Source: CAZYTO01 sp964650405
Lineage (GTDB): Bacteria > Acidobacteriota > Thermoanaerobaculia > Gp7-AA8
Length of the DNA stretch: 46,328 nucleotides
Assembly (NCBI GenBank): GCA_964650405.1
Contig: CAZYTO010000010.1
Span: 1 to 46,328 of the forward strand
Direction: 5' to 3'
The notes under the pieces are model-generated. The model searched no databases, was not told the DNA's origin, and saw nothing but the letters and a program-made list of their open reading frames with translations. This document shows positions 6,273-14,436 of this stretch, in pieces (position 1 is the stretch's first letter; every line of letters starts with the position of its first letter). The translations under genes and the position numbers were made by a program.

Positions 6273-8717
6273 ATGAAAAACCTCGTGGCGAGGTGGTCAT
6301 TCTCTGTCGCTATCGCATGCACCCTGGTGATCCCCGCGTTCTCCTCCTTCGCTCAGACGTCCGCTCCTCCCCCGGAGAAGAAGGACGAGAAAAAGGCGAC
6401 GGCCGAAGAGGAGAAGAAACCGAAGGTCTCCGAAGAGATGGTCGTCACCGCGCGTAAGCGCGAGGAGAAGGTGCAGGAAGTGCCTATCTCCGTGGCGGCG
6501 CCTTCGGAAGATCTGCTCCGCGACCGCGGCGCGCAGAACATCGAAGACGTGGCCGCGAACGTGGCGGACTTCACGGTCCAGAACCTCGGGCCTGGGCAGA
6601 GCCAGGTGGCCATGCGCGGCATCTCGGCCGGCCAGATCGTGCGCGACCAGCCGGGCGTGAAGGAGCAGGTCGGCGTCTACCTCGACGAATCGGTCATCTC
6701 GCTCTCGCTGTTCACGCCGGACATCGACCTCTTCGACGTGAACCGCGTGGAAGTGCTGCGCGGACCGCAGGGCACGCTCTTCGGCTCCGGTTCGGAGTCG
6801 GGCACGGTGCGCTACATCACGAACCAGCCGCAACTGAAGACGAACGAGACCGTCGGTGAGCTGAGCGTCGACACGATCGACGGCGGCGGCACGGGCGGGA
6901 CGGCCAAGGTGGCGGTGAATACGCCCATCGGCGACACGTCGGCCATGCGCTTCGCCGGCTACTACACGCGCTACGGCGGGTTCATGGACGCGGTGCAGCC
7001 GAACCTCTCCGTGAACAAGGACGTCAACGACGGCTACCGAGCCGGCGCGCGCCTGTCCTTCCTCTTCAAACCGAACGACAAGCTGAGCATCACCCCCCGC
7101 CTGCTCTACCAGAAGGTGGACATGAACGGGTGGAACCGCATCGACGAGTTCAACATCCTGGCCAATCCGTACACGACCACGCGGCCGGCCGTGACCCTCG
7201 GCGACCACCGGCTTTTCACCCAGTTCAAGGAGCCGTACACCGACAAGTTCACGCTTGGTGACGTCAACGTCTCCTACGACCTCGGCAAGGGCACGACGTT
7301 CACGTCGATCTCCTCCTACAACGACCGCAACGTGCTGGTCGTGCGCGACGCCACGGCGCTCACCGCCAGCATCACCGGCGGCAGCATCGGCCTCCCGGCG
7401 AGCGTCTATACGCTGAATGCGCCGCTGGACGACGCCACGAAGGCCAAGACGTTCACGGAAGAGGCCCGCCTCTCCGGCACCCACGACAAGTGGCAGTGGC
7501 TGGGCGGCGGGTTCTACAGCCACATCAACCGGCACTACGGCCAGAGCCTGCTGGTCAGCGGCTTCGAAGGGCTGACCGGCATCCCCACGGCCGGCTCGTT
7601 CGGGGCGGCCAAGGACGTCCTGTTCTTCTCCAACCTCGACTATCACTTCCGGCAGTACGCGCTGTTCGGCGAGGCCACCTACTCGGTCAACAGCCGGCTC
7701 GATCTGACCGGCGGGCTGCGTTGGTACAACTTCAACGAGAGCCGCACGCAGACGTTCGACGGCATCTTCGCCGACCCGGGCACGACCCGAGGCAAGACGA
7801 GCGCCGACGGCATCGCGCCCCGCGTAGTGGCGAACTTCAAGCTGAACAGCTCGACCAATCTCAACGCCCAGGTCTCGAAGGGCTTCCGCCTCGGCGGCAT
7901 CAACGACCCGCTCAACACGCCGCTGTGCACGGCCCAGGACCTCGTCACCTTCGGCGGACGGGGAAACTGGAAGGACGAGACGGTGTGGAACTACGAGGTC
8001 GGCTCGAAGTCGACCTTCATGGAAGGCCACGGCACGTTCAACGCCGCGGCGTTCTACATGGACGTCAGCGACCTGCAGGCCACGGTCACGGCCGGCTCCT
8101 GCTCGTCGCGTCTCATCTTCAACGTGCCCAAGGCGCGCAGCACGGGCGTGGAGACGGAGTTCACCATCGCCCCGAACGACCACTTCGACTTCGCCGTCTC
8201 GGCCAGCCAGACGGACTCGAAGCTCCGCTCGACGGTGACGTCGACGGACACGACCGGCAAGGTGTCGGTGGTGGCCGGCATCCGGTCGGGGGCCCGCCTG
8301 CCGACGGTCCCCGAGTTCCAGGCGGCCACGGCGGCCACACTCCACTGGTCGATGCCGCAGTCGATGGCCGGCTACGCCACGGCCGCCTACCAGCACGTGG
8401 GCAACCGCTACACGCAGATCGGCGATCAGGCCGCCGGCTTCGGCACGGTCAACCTGACCTCCTTCGCCCCACACAACATCGGCGGCCCGTACACGCAGAA
8501 CGTCTTCACGTTCAATCCGAAGCTGCCTGCCTACGACATCGTCAACGTGCGCGTCGGCATCCTGAAGAACCGGTGGGACACGGCCCTCTACGTCAACAAC
8601 CTGACCAACGAGACGGCCCTGCTGGCCCTCGACCAGGAGCGCGGCACGCGCGCCCGCGTCGGCTTCCTCACCAACCAGCCCCGCACGATCGGCATCTCGA
8701 CCCGCGTCAACTTCTGA
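6273..8717 (+). CDS. TonB-dependent outer-membrane receptor
   Basis: The 814-residue product starts with a signal peptide (hydrophobic core ~9-25, ending SSFAQ). A Lys/Glu-rich linker follows, then a TonB-box-like stretch (EEMVVTARKREEKVQEVP, residues 54-71). Next is a plug domain with VEVLRGPQGTLFGSGSESGTVRY, then a long beta-barrel ending in a terminal aromatic (STRVNF). It should transport a large or scarce ligand across the outer membrane using TonB/ExbBD. The VTARKREE-type box is typical of the large receptor group for siderophores, sugars or other organics. The ligand is unknown, and no transport partner genes are nearby. The ATG at 6273 has an AAAGGGG Shine-Dalgarno; the longer upstream frame would precede the signal peptide. 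Confidence 0.93.
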   Translation: MKNLVARWSFSVAIACTLVIPAFSSFAQTSAPPPEKKDEKKATAEEEKKPKVSEEMVVTARKREEKVQEVPISVAAPSEDLLRDRGAQNIEDVAANVADFTVQNLGPGQSQVAMRGISAGQIVRDQPGVKEQVGVYLDESVISLSLFTPDIDLFDVNRVEVLRGPQGTLFGSGSESGTVRYITNQPQLKTNETVGELSVDTIDGGGTGGTAKVAVNTPIGDTSAMRFAGYYTRYGGFMDAVQPNLSVNKDVNDGYRAGARLSFLFKPNDKLSITPRLLYQKVDMNGWNRIDEFNILANPYTTTRPAVTLGDHRLFTQFKEPYTDKFTLGDVNVSYDLGKGTTFTSISSYNDRNVLVVRDATALTASITGGSIGLPASVYTLNAPLDDATKAKTFTEEARLSGTHDKWQWLGGGFYSHINRHYGQSLLVSGFEGLTGIPTAGSFGAAKDVLFFSNLDYHFRQYALFGEATYSVNSRLDLTGGLRWYNFNESRTQTFDGIFADPGTTRGKTSADGIAPRVVANFKLNSSTNLNAQVSKGFRLGGINDPLNTPLCTAQDLVTFGGRGNWKDETVWNYEVGSKSTFMEGHGTFNAAAFYMDVSDLQATVTAGSCSSRLIFNVPKARSTGVETEFTIAPNDHFDFAVSASQTDSKLRSTVTSTDTTGKVSVVAGIRSGARLPTVPEFQAATAATLHWSMPQSMAGYATAAYQHVGNRYTQIGDQAAGFGTVNLTSFAPHNIGGPYTQNVFTFNPKLPAYDIVNVRVGILKNRWDTALYVNNLTNETALLALDQERGTRARVGFLTNQPRTIGISTRVNF

Positions 8718-8730
8718 GGTACTCGATACA

Positions 8731-8756
8731 CCGCTCCGGTCTCACGACCGGAGCGG
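8731..8756 (+). terminator. Hairpin after the TonB receptor gene
   Basis: A 10-bp perfect stem (ccgctccggt / accggagcgg) with a 6-nt loop starts 13 nt after the stop codon. A clear T tract is absent. Confidence 0.6.
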
Positions 8757-8852
8757 CGCCTTCGCATATGACGTGTGGAGGACGGTCGCGCGGAGAGCGC
8801 GTAGAGGCGGAGATCGCGGAGGTTTGACTCGGCACTCGGCACTCAGGCCTCC

Positions 8853-8866
8853 TATACTCTTCCGCC
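8853..8866 (+). promoter_or_regulatory. -10 element TATACT; probable near-leaderless start
   Basis: TATACT (5/6 match) lies 8 nt before the ATG at 8867, with no Shine-Dalgarno between. Transcription would begin within 1-2 nt of the start codon. Confidence 0.5.
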
Positions 8867-9466
8867 ATGCGCCGCTTCACGCTTCTCCTTCTCTTCTGCG
8901 CCGCGATCTGCGCCCCTGCGTTCGCCGATGACGAGTTCACGCTCTATGAGCTGCTCGCTCCCGACACGCACCAGTTTGCGATCACGTACGACGTGACCCA
9001 GGCCAAGGAAGGGGCGGAGCTGTTCTTCAATCCCATCCGCCCCGGCTCGATCGCCACGAAGGAGAAAGTCCTGGCCCGCGCCTCGGGGAAGGAGCTGCAG
9101 TTCGAGGTCGTGACCGGGAAAGAGGGCAAGGCCAGCGGGCTGCTCTCCGACAAGACGGCCGATGACGCGCAGTTCATCCGCGTCCACCTTCCCGGCCCCG
9201 TACCGAAGGGCGGCGAGACGCGCATCCGCATCATCAAGACGTACACCGACCCCGTTTCCTACTACCTGAAGGACGGCCAGCTCGTCTTCGTGCGCCCGCT
9301 CGGCATCAAGCGCAACGTCGTCGTGCTGCCGAAGGGGTGGGAGCTCATCCAGTGTGACTCGCCCGGCATCGTCTCCACCGATGCCGACGGCCGGGTGCGC
9401 GTGAGCTTCCTGAACGACCGCGACGATCAGTTGCCGGTGAAGCTCGTCGCGCGGAGGCTGCCATGA
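8867..9466 (+). CDS. Secreted protein of unknown function, first of a tandem pair
   Basis: The 199-residue product has a clear signal peptide (RRFTLLLLFCAAICAPAFA, cleavage about residue 20) and a beta-rich mature part. It contains ETRIRIIKTYTDPVSYYLKDGQLVFVRPLG and an RVRVSFLNDRDDQLPV end that align with the next gene product. I do not recognise a named family. It is probably periplasmic or exported. The downstream gene starts inside its stop codon (ATGA), so the two are translationally coupled. The upstream neighbour is a TonB receptor, but a terminator hairpin and a separate -10 element suggest independent transcription. Confidence 0.75.
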   Translation: MRRFTLLLLFCAAICAPAFADDEFTLYELLAPDTHQFAITYDVTQAKEGAELFFNPIRPGSIATKEKVLARASGKELQFEVVTGKEGKASGLLSDKTADDAQFIRVHLPGPVPKGGETRIRIIKTYTDPVSYYLKDGQLVFVRPLGIKRNVVVLPKGWELIQCDSPGIVSTDADGRVRVSFLNDRDDQLPVKLVARRLP

Positions 9467-10092
9467 AACGCATGGCCCTTCTGCTCCTTGCCCTCTCGTT
9501 TTCGCCGGCGCTTCCCCTCGCCGCGCAGGAAGGCTTCCACCGCGCCACGCAGTATCACGGGCGCCACACCGGGTGCACCTATCCCGCCAACCACCGGTTC
9601 AGCAGCTCGCACGTCTTCACCATCATCCGCCCCTGGCAGAAGTCCGTTCACAGCTTCGTGCGCAAGGGAAGCGTCGTCTCCCCCGACGCGAAGATGTTCG
9701 ACCTCGACCGCGGGACGGAGCTGAAGACCCACACCGTCGCGGGCAAGGACGTCAACGCCCTCGGCTACTACCCCACGCCCACGGACCCCGACTCCGTGGT
9801 CGTGCAGGGCGATCTCGAAGAGGCCGTGGAGGAAGGACGCTCCACCCGCATCCGCGTCCAGGAGACCTATACCGATCCCGTGGGCTATCTCGTGCAGAAC
9901 GGCGAGCTGACCTGGAAACGCACGCTGGGCCGCCCGCTGAACTACGTCACCCTTCCCGCCGGCTGGATGCTGACCTCGGTCAACACACCGGCCTCGATCT
10001 CACTGGATTCCGAGGGCCGCGTGCAGCTCCGCTTCACCAACCCGCGCAACGACGAGCTGTCGGTTGAGATCAAGGCGAAGAAGAAAACGTGA
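9463..10092 (+). CDS. Secreted protein of unknown function, second of a tandem pair
   Basis: A 209-residue paralogue of the preceding product. It has a signal peptide (MALLLLALSFSPALPLAAQ), then a distinct His/Tyr-rich N-terminal part (FHRATQYHGRHTGCTYPANH), then the shared region STRIRVQETYTDPVGYLVQ...LNYVTLPAGWML...GRVQLRFTNPRNDELSV. The shared core is in the C-terminal half. The tandem paralogy suggests duplication within an operon, perhaps giving two subunits of one envelope structure. Function is unknown. A large inverted repeat follows and may end transcription. Confidence 0.75.
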   Translation: MKRMALLLLALSFSPALPLAAQEGFHRATQYHGRHTGCTYPANHRFSSSHVFTIIRPWQKSVHSFVRKGSVVSPDAKMFDLDRGTELKTHTVAGKDVNALGYYPTPTDPDSVVVQGDLEEAVEEGRSTRIRVQETYTDPVGYLVQNGELTWKRTLGRPLNYVTLPAGWMLTSVNTPASISLDSEGRVQLRFTNPRNDELSVEIKAKKKT

Positions 10093-10210
10093 GTGCCGAG
10101 TGCGGCGAGGCATGAGTAGGTTCGGCGTGTGCCTCGCTATGCGCACACGAGTCAGTAGTGCTGCGCTGCGTGCCGACTCCGCGCGAACGGGTAGTACTGC
10201 GCAACACCTC

Positions 10211-10386
10211 GAAATGTGTCACCCCGAGCGAGGGGCGGGTGGGTCGAGAGGGAGCGAGGGGCATCCTTCCCAACGTGTGGCCATTGCCTCCTGTGTCTGC
10301 ACAGACCACGGCAATGCCCCATGTTGGGAAGGATGCCCTTCGCTCCCCTGACGCCCGCCCACCCATCGCTCAGGGTGACACATTTC
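10211..10386. repeat. 176-bp inverted repeat (ccctgagcga...agcgaagg family)
   Basis: Two ~77-bp arms (10211-10288 and 10310-10386) are complementary with scattered mismatches over their whole length. The outer ends read gaaatgtgtcacc / ggtgacacatttc and the inner part catccttcccaac / gttgggaaggatg. The 21-nt loop has a short palindrome (tgtctgcacaga). This is the main content of the 354-nt gap 10093-10446, which has no gene. Related sequence occurs at 14393-14431 and 20009-20175. Confidence 0.9.
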
Positions 10387-10446
10387 TAGGATTGGGTAAT
10401 TGCGTCAACACCCTAAGAGCCCTGAGTGCCGTTAGAGCGCTTCTGT

Positions 10447-11022
10447 TCACCGCCACGGCAGGGCCGTTGCGCTTGCGCCGATTGCTGCTGCGGCGGCTTC
10501 GAGCTGTTCTTTCGCGGCGGATCTCGAGCGTAGCGGTTTTGTCCCGGCGCGTTTCGCCCAGGCTTTCCAGGTCGTCAGCGCGGTGGCGTGGCTTCCCGAT
10601 TCCGTGTGGACTTCTTCGCTATGGACGAGGAGGCGGACCTCCAGCTCTTTCACGGCCGCGCCGCTGGCACGGATCGGGGTTTTCGATTCGTTGACCGAGG
10701 TGAGGAGACGGCGGGCGGGTGCCGGGAGCCCATCCGTCTGCCAGGTCGCGCCTTCCCTGGCCACGGCGAGGAAGGCGGGCCAGAGCGTCCGGTGGACGAG
10801 CGTGACCTTCCCGTCCAGGAGCTTGGCCAGAAGCACGTCGGGATGGTCGTCCAGCTCGGAGAGGACGGCGAAGATCAGGCGGCCTTTCGGATGCGACCAC
10901 CAGGAGCCCTTCAGTGTCTCGCCGGTGAGGAGCGTGACGACGTTCCGGGCCTGCTTGTCCTGCTTGAGCAGCAGGCCGGCGCCGGTCAGGGTTTCCAGGA
11001 CCTTCGAGGTTTCTGTTCGCAT
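10447..11022 (-). CDS. Conserved hypothetical protein
   Basis: The 191-residue product is soluble, without signal peptide or membrane segment. Recognisable stretches are VVTLLTGETLKGSWWSHPKGRLIFAVL, DHPDVLLAKLLDGKVTLVHRTLWPAFL and a basic, Ala/Lys-rich C terminus. The segments look like those of a conserved family of unknown function with a compact alpha/beta core and basic tail, possibly nucleic-acid related; that is a guess. The ATG at 11022 is preferred over the TTG at 11028 because GGGGA lies 7 nt upstream. It is divergent from the gene at 11290. Confidence 0.65.
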   Translation of the reverse strand: MRTETSKVLETLTGAGLLLKQDKQARNVVTLLTGETLKGSWWSHPKGRLIFAVLSELDDHPDVLLAKLLDGKVTLVHRTLWPAFLAVAREGATWQTDGLPAPARRLLTSVNESKTPIRASGAAVKELEVRLLVHSEEVHTESGSHATALTTWKAWAKRAGTKPLRSRSAAKEQLEAAAAAIGASATALPWR

Positions 11023-11090
11023 CGTCAATTCCCCATCGAGCTGACCTTCGCCCGGAGTTGCACCTAAGAGTCGGGAGGATGCGCTGTAAC

Positions 11091-11170
11091 GGAAGGCTGA
11101 AAGGCTGAAAGGCTGAAAGGGCCAGAGGCAGCACGGGCTTCCCTTTCAGCCTTTCAGCCTTCCAGCCTTC
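11091..11170. repeat. Hairpin of ggctgaaa octamer repeats
   Basis: Left array ggaaggctgaaaggctgaaa... (11091-11121) and right array ccctttcagcctttcagcct... (11141-11170) are almost perfectly complementary across a 19-nt loop, in a divergent gene gap. The same octamer builds the element at 17262-17340. Confidence 0.9.
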
Positions 11171-11289
11171 ATATTCCTCGTCCGATCGGACTCTAGTGTA
11201 AAGCTCCTTCGCGCTTCATCGAAGTGGACATGGCAATGGAGCGTGGGGTGGCTATTGTCCAATACCAGTTGTCTTTCGAAACTAGGGAC

Positions 11290-11880
11290 ATGATGAACGC
11301 GAATGCACGCTCCGGAGTGCGGTTTCCGCCGGTATTGCTGATCGTCCTGCTGACGTTGACCGGAGTCTCCGCGGAGACGAAGCCGGGGCCGGCCGCGCCG
11401 CAGGCGAAGGCGCACGACGGATGGCACGACTTCGACTTCGAGATCGGCACGTGGAAGACGCACCTGCGGCGCCGCCTGCATCCGCTGACCGGCTCCAATA
11501 CGTGGGTGGAGATGGAGGGGACGACCATCTGCCGCAAGGTCTGGGACGGCCGCGCCAACATCCTGGAGCTCGTGGCCGACGGCGGCGGCGTGCACTTCGA
11601 GGGGCTCAGCCTGCGCCTCTACAACGAGCAGGCCCACCAGTGGAGCCTCAACTTCTCTCACAGCGGCGACGGCACGATGGCCCAGCCGACGATCGGGAGC
11701 TTCAAGGACGGCCGCGGCGAGTTTTACGACCAGGAGACGCTCAACGGGCGGGCCATTTTCGTCCGGTTCATCATCTCGGACATCACCCACGACTCGGCCC
11801 GCTTCGAGCAGTCGTTCTCCGACGACGGCGGCAAGACGTGGGAAGTGAACTGGATCGCCACCGATACGCGGGTCAAGTAG
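11290..11880 (+). CDS. Exported DUF1579-like protein
   Basis: The 196-residue product has a signal peptide or N-terminal anchor (FPPVLLIVLLTLTGVSAE) and a beta-rich domain. The domain carries HDFDFEIGTWKTHLRR, WVEMEGTTICRKVWDG, EGLSLRLYNEQAHQWSLNF and SFSDDGGKTWEVNW. The DFxIGxW opening and DGGKTW closing fit the calycin-like DUF1579 group of unknown function. The start at 11290 (ATGATG) follows an AGGGA Shine-Dalgarno and leaves a proper signal peptide; upstream ATGs would add an unlikely extension. It appears monocistronic. Confidence 0.75.
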   Translation: MMNANARSGVRFPPVLLIVLLTLTGVSAETKPGPAAPQAKAHDGWHDFDFEIGTWKTHLRRRLHPLTGSNTWVEMEGTTICRKVWDGRANILELVADGGGVHFEGLSLRLYNEQAHQWSLNFSHSGDGTMAQPTIGSFKDGRGEFYDQETLNGRAIFVRFIISDITHDSARFEQSFSDDGGKTWEVNWIATDTRVK

Positions 11881-12034
11881 AAGGGCGAAGGGCGAAGGTA
11901 GAAGGGCGAAGGAACGGCGATCGCTGAACTCGAGTGGAGAAACGATCGACGGGGGACGTCTCACGCGGAGACGCGGAGATCGCGGGGGTTGAGCTCTTCT
12001 CCTCCGTGTCCTCCGCGTCTCCGCGTGAGACGTT
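11881..12034. repeat. agggcga heptamer array plus acgcggag hairpin
   Basis: Immediately after the stop codon at 11880 come direct agggcga repeats (11881-11911). Then comes a hairpin with left array gacgtctcacgcggagacgc... (11956-11988) and right array tcctccgcgtctccgcgtga... (12000-12034). It may terminate both convergent transcripts. Confidence 0.85.
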
Positions 12035-12053
12035 TTCGTGCCTCTTGCGGCCT

Positions 12054-13160
12054 TCACGCGCTCACGGGCAGCCGGACGTTCACGCGGAAGCCGTGGCCGC
12101 GCATGGAAGACACTTCCATCGCACCTCGGGCGGCGGTGACGCGCTCGCGCATGCCGGAGAGGCCGTTGCCGAAGCGGACGTAGTCGACGCCGTCGCCGTC
12201 GTCGCGCGCATCGATGGCTAACGTACCGTCGTCTGCCGTGAGGGCAACCCATAGGTTGCGCGCGCCGGAATGCCGGACGGCGTTGGTGACGATCTCTTCC
12301 ACCGCCCGCAGTGCCACCTGGGCGATGGAGGAGTCGCGCACGACGACGCCGGGAGCGACGTCGAGGTGGAGGGCCGGCGCGGTTATGACTGACGGGAGCG
12401 TGGCCAGGGCCGTGGTCAGGTCGACGGGCTCGTCTTCGCGGAGGCGGCTGACGACGTCGCGGACGTCGGCCAGCAGGTGCCGGGCGATGGAGCGGCTCGT
12501 CTCGATCGGCTGCTTGGCGTCGTCGTTGGCCACGTGACTGGCGATCTCCAGATTCAGCGTCAGGGCGGTGAGGTGATGGCCAAGGAGGTCGTGAAGGTCG
12601 CGGGCGATGCGCAGGCGCTCCGACGTGCGGCTGCTGATGTCGAGGAGGCCGGCCGTGACCTGCAGCTCGGCATTGGCGGCGGCCAGCTCCTGGCGGGCCT
12701 CGCGCTCGCGGTGCGCCGTGTGAATGGTGAAGAGGGCGAAGAGCTGGAAGGCAAAGTGGGCGAGGGTGACCAGGATGGCCTTGTGCGAGATCGAGTAGAA
12801 GACGGCGCCGAGGACGAGGCTCTGCACGGCTACCCAGGCCACGGCCCCGCGGAAGGGAAGGTGGCCGAGCTGGGCGGCGACGATCACCAGGAGCACGCCC
12901 TCGAAGCCGCTGCCGCAGGTGCCGGCGGCAACGGAGGCGGCCACGGCCTGCGCGGCGGCTAGGAGCAGCGACACGGGCGTGGGGCAGCCGGGACGCACGG
13001 CCACGAGGAACATCACCAGGAATGCGCCGAGGGCGATGACCCAGGTGATGGTCTGGGCGCGGTCGAAGTTGTCCTCGAGCATCGGCGAAACGGCGACCAC
13101 GGCCCAGGCCAGGATGGCCACGAGGCGGAGCCTTCCCTGCGGATCGATCGGCGCGGGCAT
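12054..13160 (-). CDS. Membrane sensor histidine kinase, NarL/DesK-like (HisKA_3)
   Basis: The 368-residue product has about five hydrophobic segments in residues 13-145 and a short coiled coil (HREREARQELAAANAELQ). It then has a HisKA_3 dimerisation box with phospho-acceptor His190 in ERLRIARDLHDLLGHHLTAL, and an HATPase domain (VEEIVTNAVRHSG with Asn294; DDGDGVD; GNGLSGMRERV). Kinases of this class normally pair with a LuxR-type response regulator, but none is in the operon or elsewhere in the window. It starts 1 nt after the stop of the outer-membrane gene and is last in a five-gene operon with an ABC exporter. It may sense envelope stress or a substrate of that exporter. Confidence 0.9.
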   Translation of the reverse strand: MPAPIDPQGRLRLVAILAWAVVAVSPMLEDNFDRAQTITWVIALGAFLVMFLVAVRPGCPTPVSLLLAAAQAVAASVAAGTCGSGFEGVLLVIVAAQLGHLPFRGAVAWVAVQSLVLGAVFYSISHKAILVTLAHFAFQLFALFTIHTAHREREARQELAAANAELQVTAGLLDISSRTSERLRIARDLHDLLGHHLTALTLNLEIASHVANDDAKQPIETSRSIARHLLADVRDVVSRLREDEPVDLTTALATLPSVITAPALHLDVAPGVVVRDSSIAQVALRAVEEIVTNAVRHSGARNLWVALTADDGTLAIDARDDGDGVDYVRFGNGLSGMRERVTAARGAMEVSSMRGHGFRVNVRLPVSA

Positions 13161-13161
13161 G

Positions 13162-14436
13162 TCAGTAGAACCATCGTACGCCGAGCGTGGTGGCCCGCCG
13201 CACCTGCACGTAGGAAAGCTCCGTGGCCGCGCGGCCGGCGAACTCAGTGTCGATGACGTAGACGCTGACGTTCGGACGCAGCTTCCGCGTGAGAGTGAGG
13301 CGGGCCAGCAATGAGCCGTCGCGGATGCTGGTGATGGCGATCAGTTCCGCTTCGGTCTTGCCGTCGGACGAGGGCCAGTCGGCGCGCGCGAAGCCGTACG
13401 TCCGCCCCATCCGCAGCGGGCGGTAGGCGGCGTTGGACGGCCGCTCGGTGAAGGCTTGCCACTCCCGCGGGGTCAGGCCGGCGCCGTCGCGGTAGAGCTC
13501 TCCGACGACGTTGATGTTGCTTCCCGCGAACGTGTACTGCCCTCCGGCCACAACCCGCCGCCGCGCCGCCTCGGCGTGCAGTTCGAGGGCGTCGCCGAAG
13601 ACACGGGCCAGGCTCAGGCCCTGCTGCGTGCCGTCGTGGTCGTGGCGAACGTTGACCGAGACGTCGGTGCCGGCGATGAGGCGGTAGACGCGCGCCGCCG
13701 TGGCGCCGCCGCCGAGCGCGTACAGCGAGACGTTCGTGCCCCGGGCAAAGATGTCGGCGCGGATCATGTCCAGCCCGCGATACGCCCCGCGGCGGTCATT
13801 CGGATCGACGGGATTCTTCTGCGGGCTGATGAACGCGGTGGGGTTCCACGCATAGCCCGTGCCCCACTTCTCGATGACCCGGCCGGCGGCCAGCGTCAGC
13901 CAGTGGCTCGGTGTGATCCGCGCGTAGGCCTCGCCCACCTGCCCGCGGTCGCCGGCCTGGTCGGACGCGTCGCCTCCCAGCTTGAGGTGGAGCTTCCAGG
14001 TGTCGCCCTTCGCGTCGGCGTACAGCGTGGCGTCGGCAGAGTTCGTCCGGTAGGGGATGCGGGCGATGTTGCCGGGGTTCAGCGGCGAGCCGGTGTTGGG
14101 CGGAGTGAGCTGCGCCTCGTAGGCCGCGGAGCCGAAGACGGTGAATGTTTCGGCGCGGGCGTAGGGGGCGAGGAACAGGAGCAGCAGGAGTGCAAGAAAG
14201 CCCTGACCTCTCCTGCCCGGGCCGTTCTGCTGGAGGTTCGCGGTGCCCGACCCTCTCCCGGCGGGAGAGGGTCGGCTCTGGAGCGCGCAATCCTGCGTGG
14301 AGTGAATCAGCTCCGAAGCATTCAGCGCGGAAGAGCCGTGAGGGGTTGAGGCAAATGGCGTGCTCTCGGCTGTGCCACGCTTTGATCCTTCGCTCTCGCC
14401 CTCCCGACACCCTCGCTCAGGATAAAATTTTCTCAT
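13162..14436 (-). CDS. Outer-membrane beta-barrel protein with a repeat-derived N-terminal extension
   Basis: From residue ~79 the product reads as a signal peptide (GFLALLLLLFLAPYARA) followed by ~330 residues of amphipathic beta strands ending in an aromatic (LGVRWFY), as in outer-membrane barrels. Motifs include WLTLAAGRVIEKWGTGYAWN, DPNDRRGAYRGLDM and YTFAGSNINVVGELY. The ATG at 14436 overlaps the stop of the LolA-like gene (ATGA), so coupling looks original. However, ~78 low-complexity residues intervene, and part is encoded by two repeat elements (14247-14275 and 14393-14431). No ATG, GTG or TTG occurs in frame near the signal peptide. Either the long leader is translated, a CTG is used, or the gene has been damaged at its 5' end. 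Confidence 0.7.
   Translation of the reverse strand: MRKFYPERGCREGESEGSKRGTAESTPFASTPHGSSALNASELIHSTQDCALQSRPSPAGRGSGTANLQQNGPGRRGQGFLALLLLLFLAPYARAETFTVFGSAAYEAQLTPPNTGSPLNPGNIARIPYRTNSADATLYADAKGDTWKLHLKLGGDASDQAGDRGQVGEAYARITPSHWLTLAAGRVIEKWGTGYAWNPTAFISPQKNPVDPNDRRGAYRGLDMIRADIFARGTNVSLYALGGGATAARVYRLIAGTDVSVNVRHDHDGTQQGLSLARVFGDALELHAEAARRRVVAGGQYTFAGSNINVVGELYRDGAGLTPREWQAFTERPSNAAYRPLRMGRTYGFARADWPSSDGKTEAELIAITSIRDGSLLARLTLTRKLRPNVSVYVIDTEFAGRAATELSYVQVRRATTLGVRWFY
14247..14275. repeat. Perfect 13-bp inverted repeat inside the outer-membrane gene
   Basis: ccgaccctctccc / gggagagggtcgg with a 3-nt loop. It lies within codons 54-63 of the outer-membrane protein frame, just before the predicted signal peptide. 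Confidence 0.85.
14393..14431 (-). repeat. atcctgagcga...agcgaaggatc repeat inside a coding frame
   Basis: On the minus strand the sequence reads atcctgagcga, an 18-nt variable middle, then agcgaaggatc. The ends are related to the inverted repeats at 10211-10386 and 20009-20175. It starts about 5 nt after the ATG at 14436. Confidence 0.7.

Noticed and set aside
6297..8474. Very long open antisense frame opposite the TonB receptor gene
   Set aside because: The plus-strand frame has a signal peptide, TonB box, plug and barrel. The antisense product is Arg/Val/Gly/Ala-biased with no motif, a by-product of high GC. The same reasoning removes long antisense frames at 1899-3326, 24020-26512, 30408-31931, 31959-33599 and 43660-45246.
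14247..14275. Terminator between the LolA-like and outer-membrane genes
   Set aside because: The perfect hairpin lies well inside the coupled downstream frame, has no T tract and would interrupt the operon. Treated as a repeat element.
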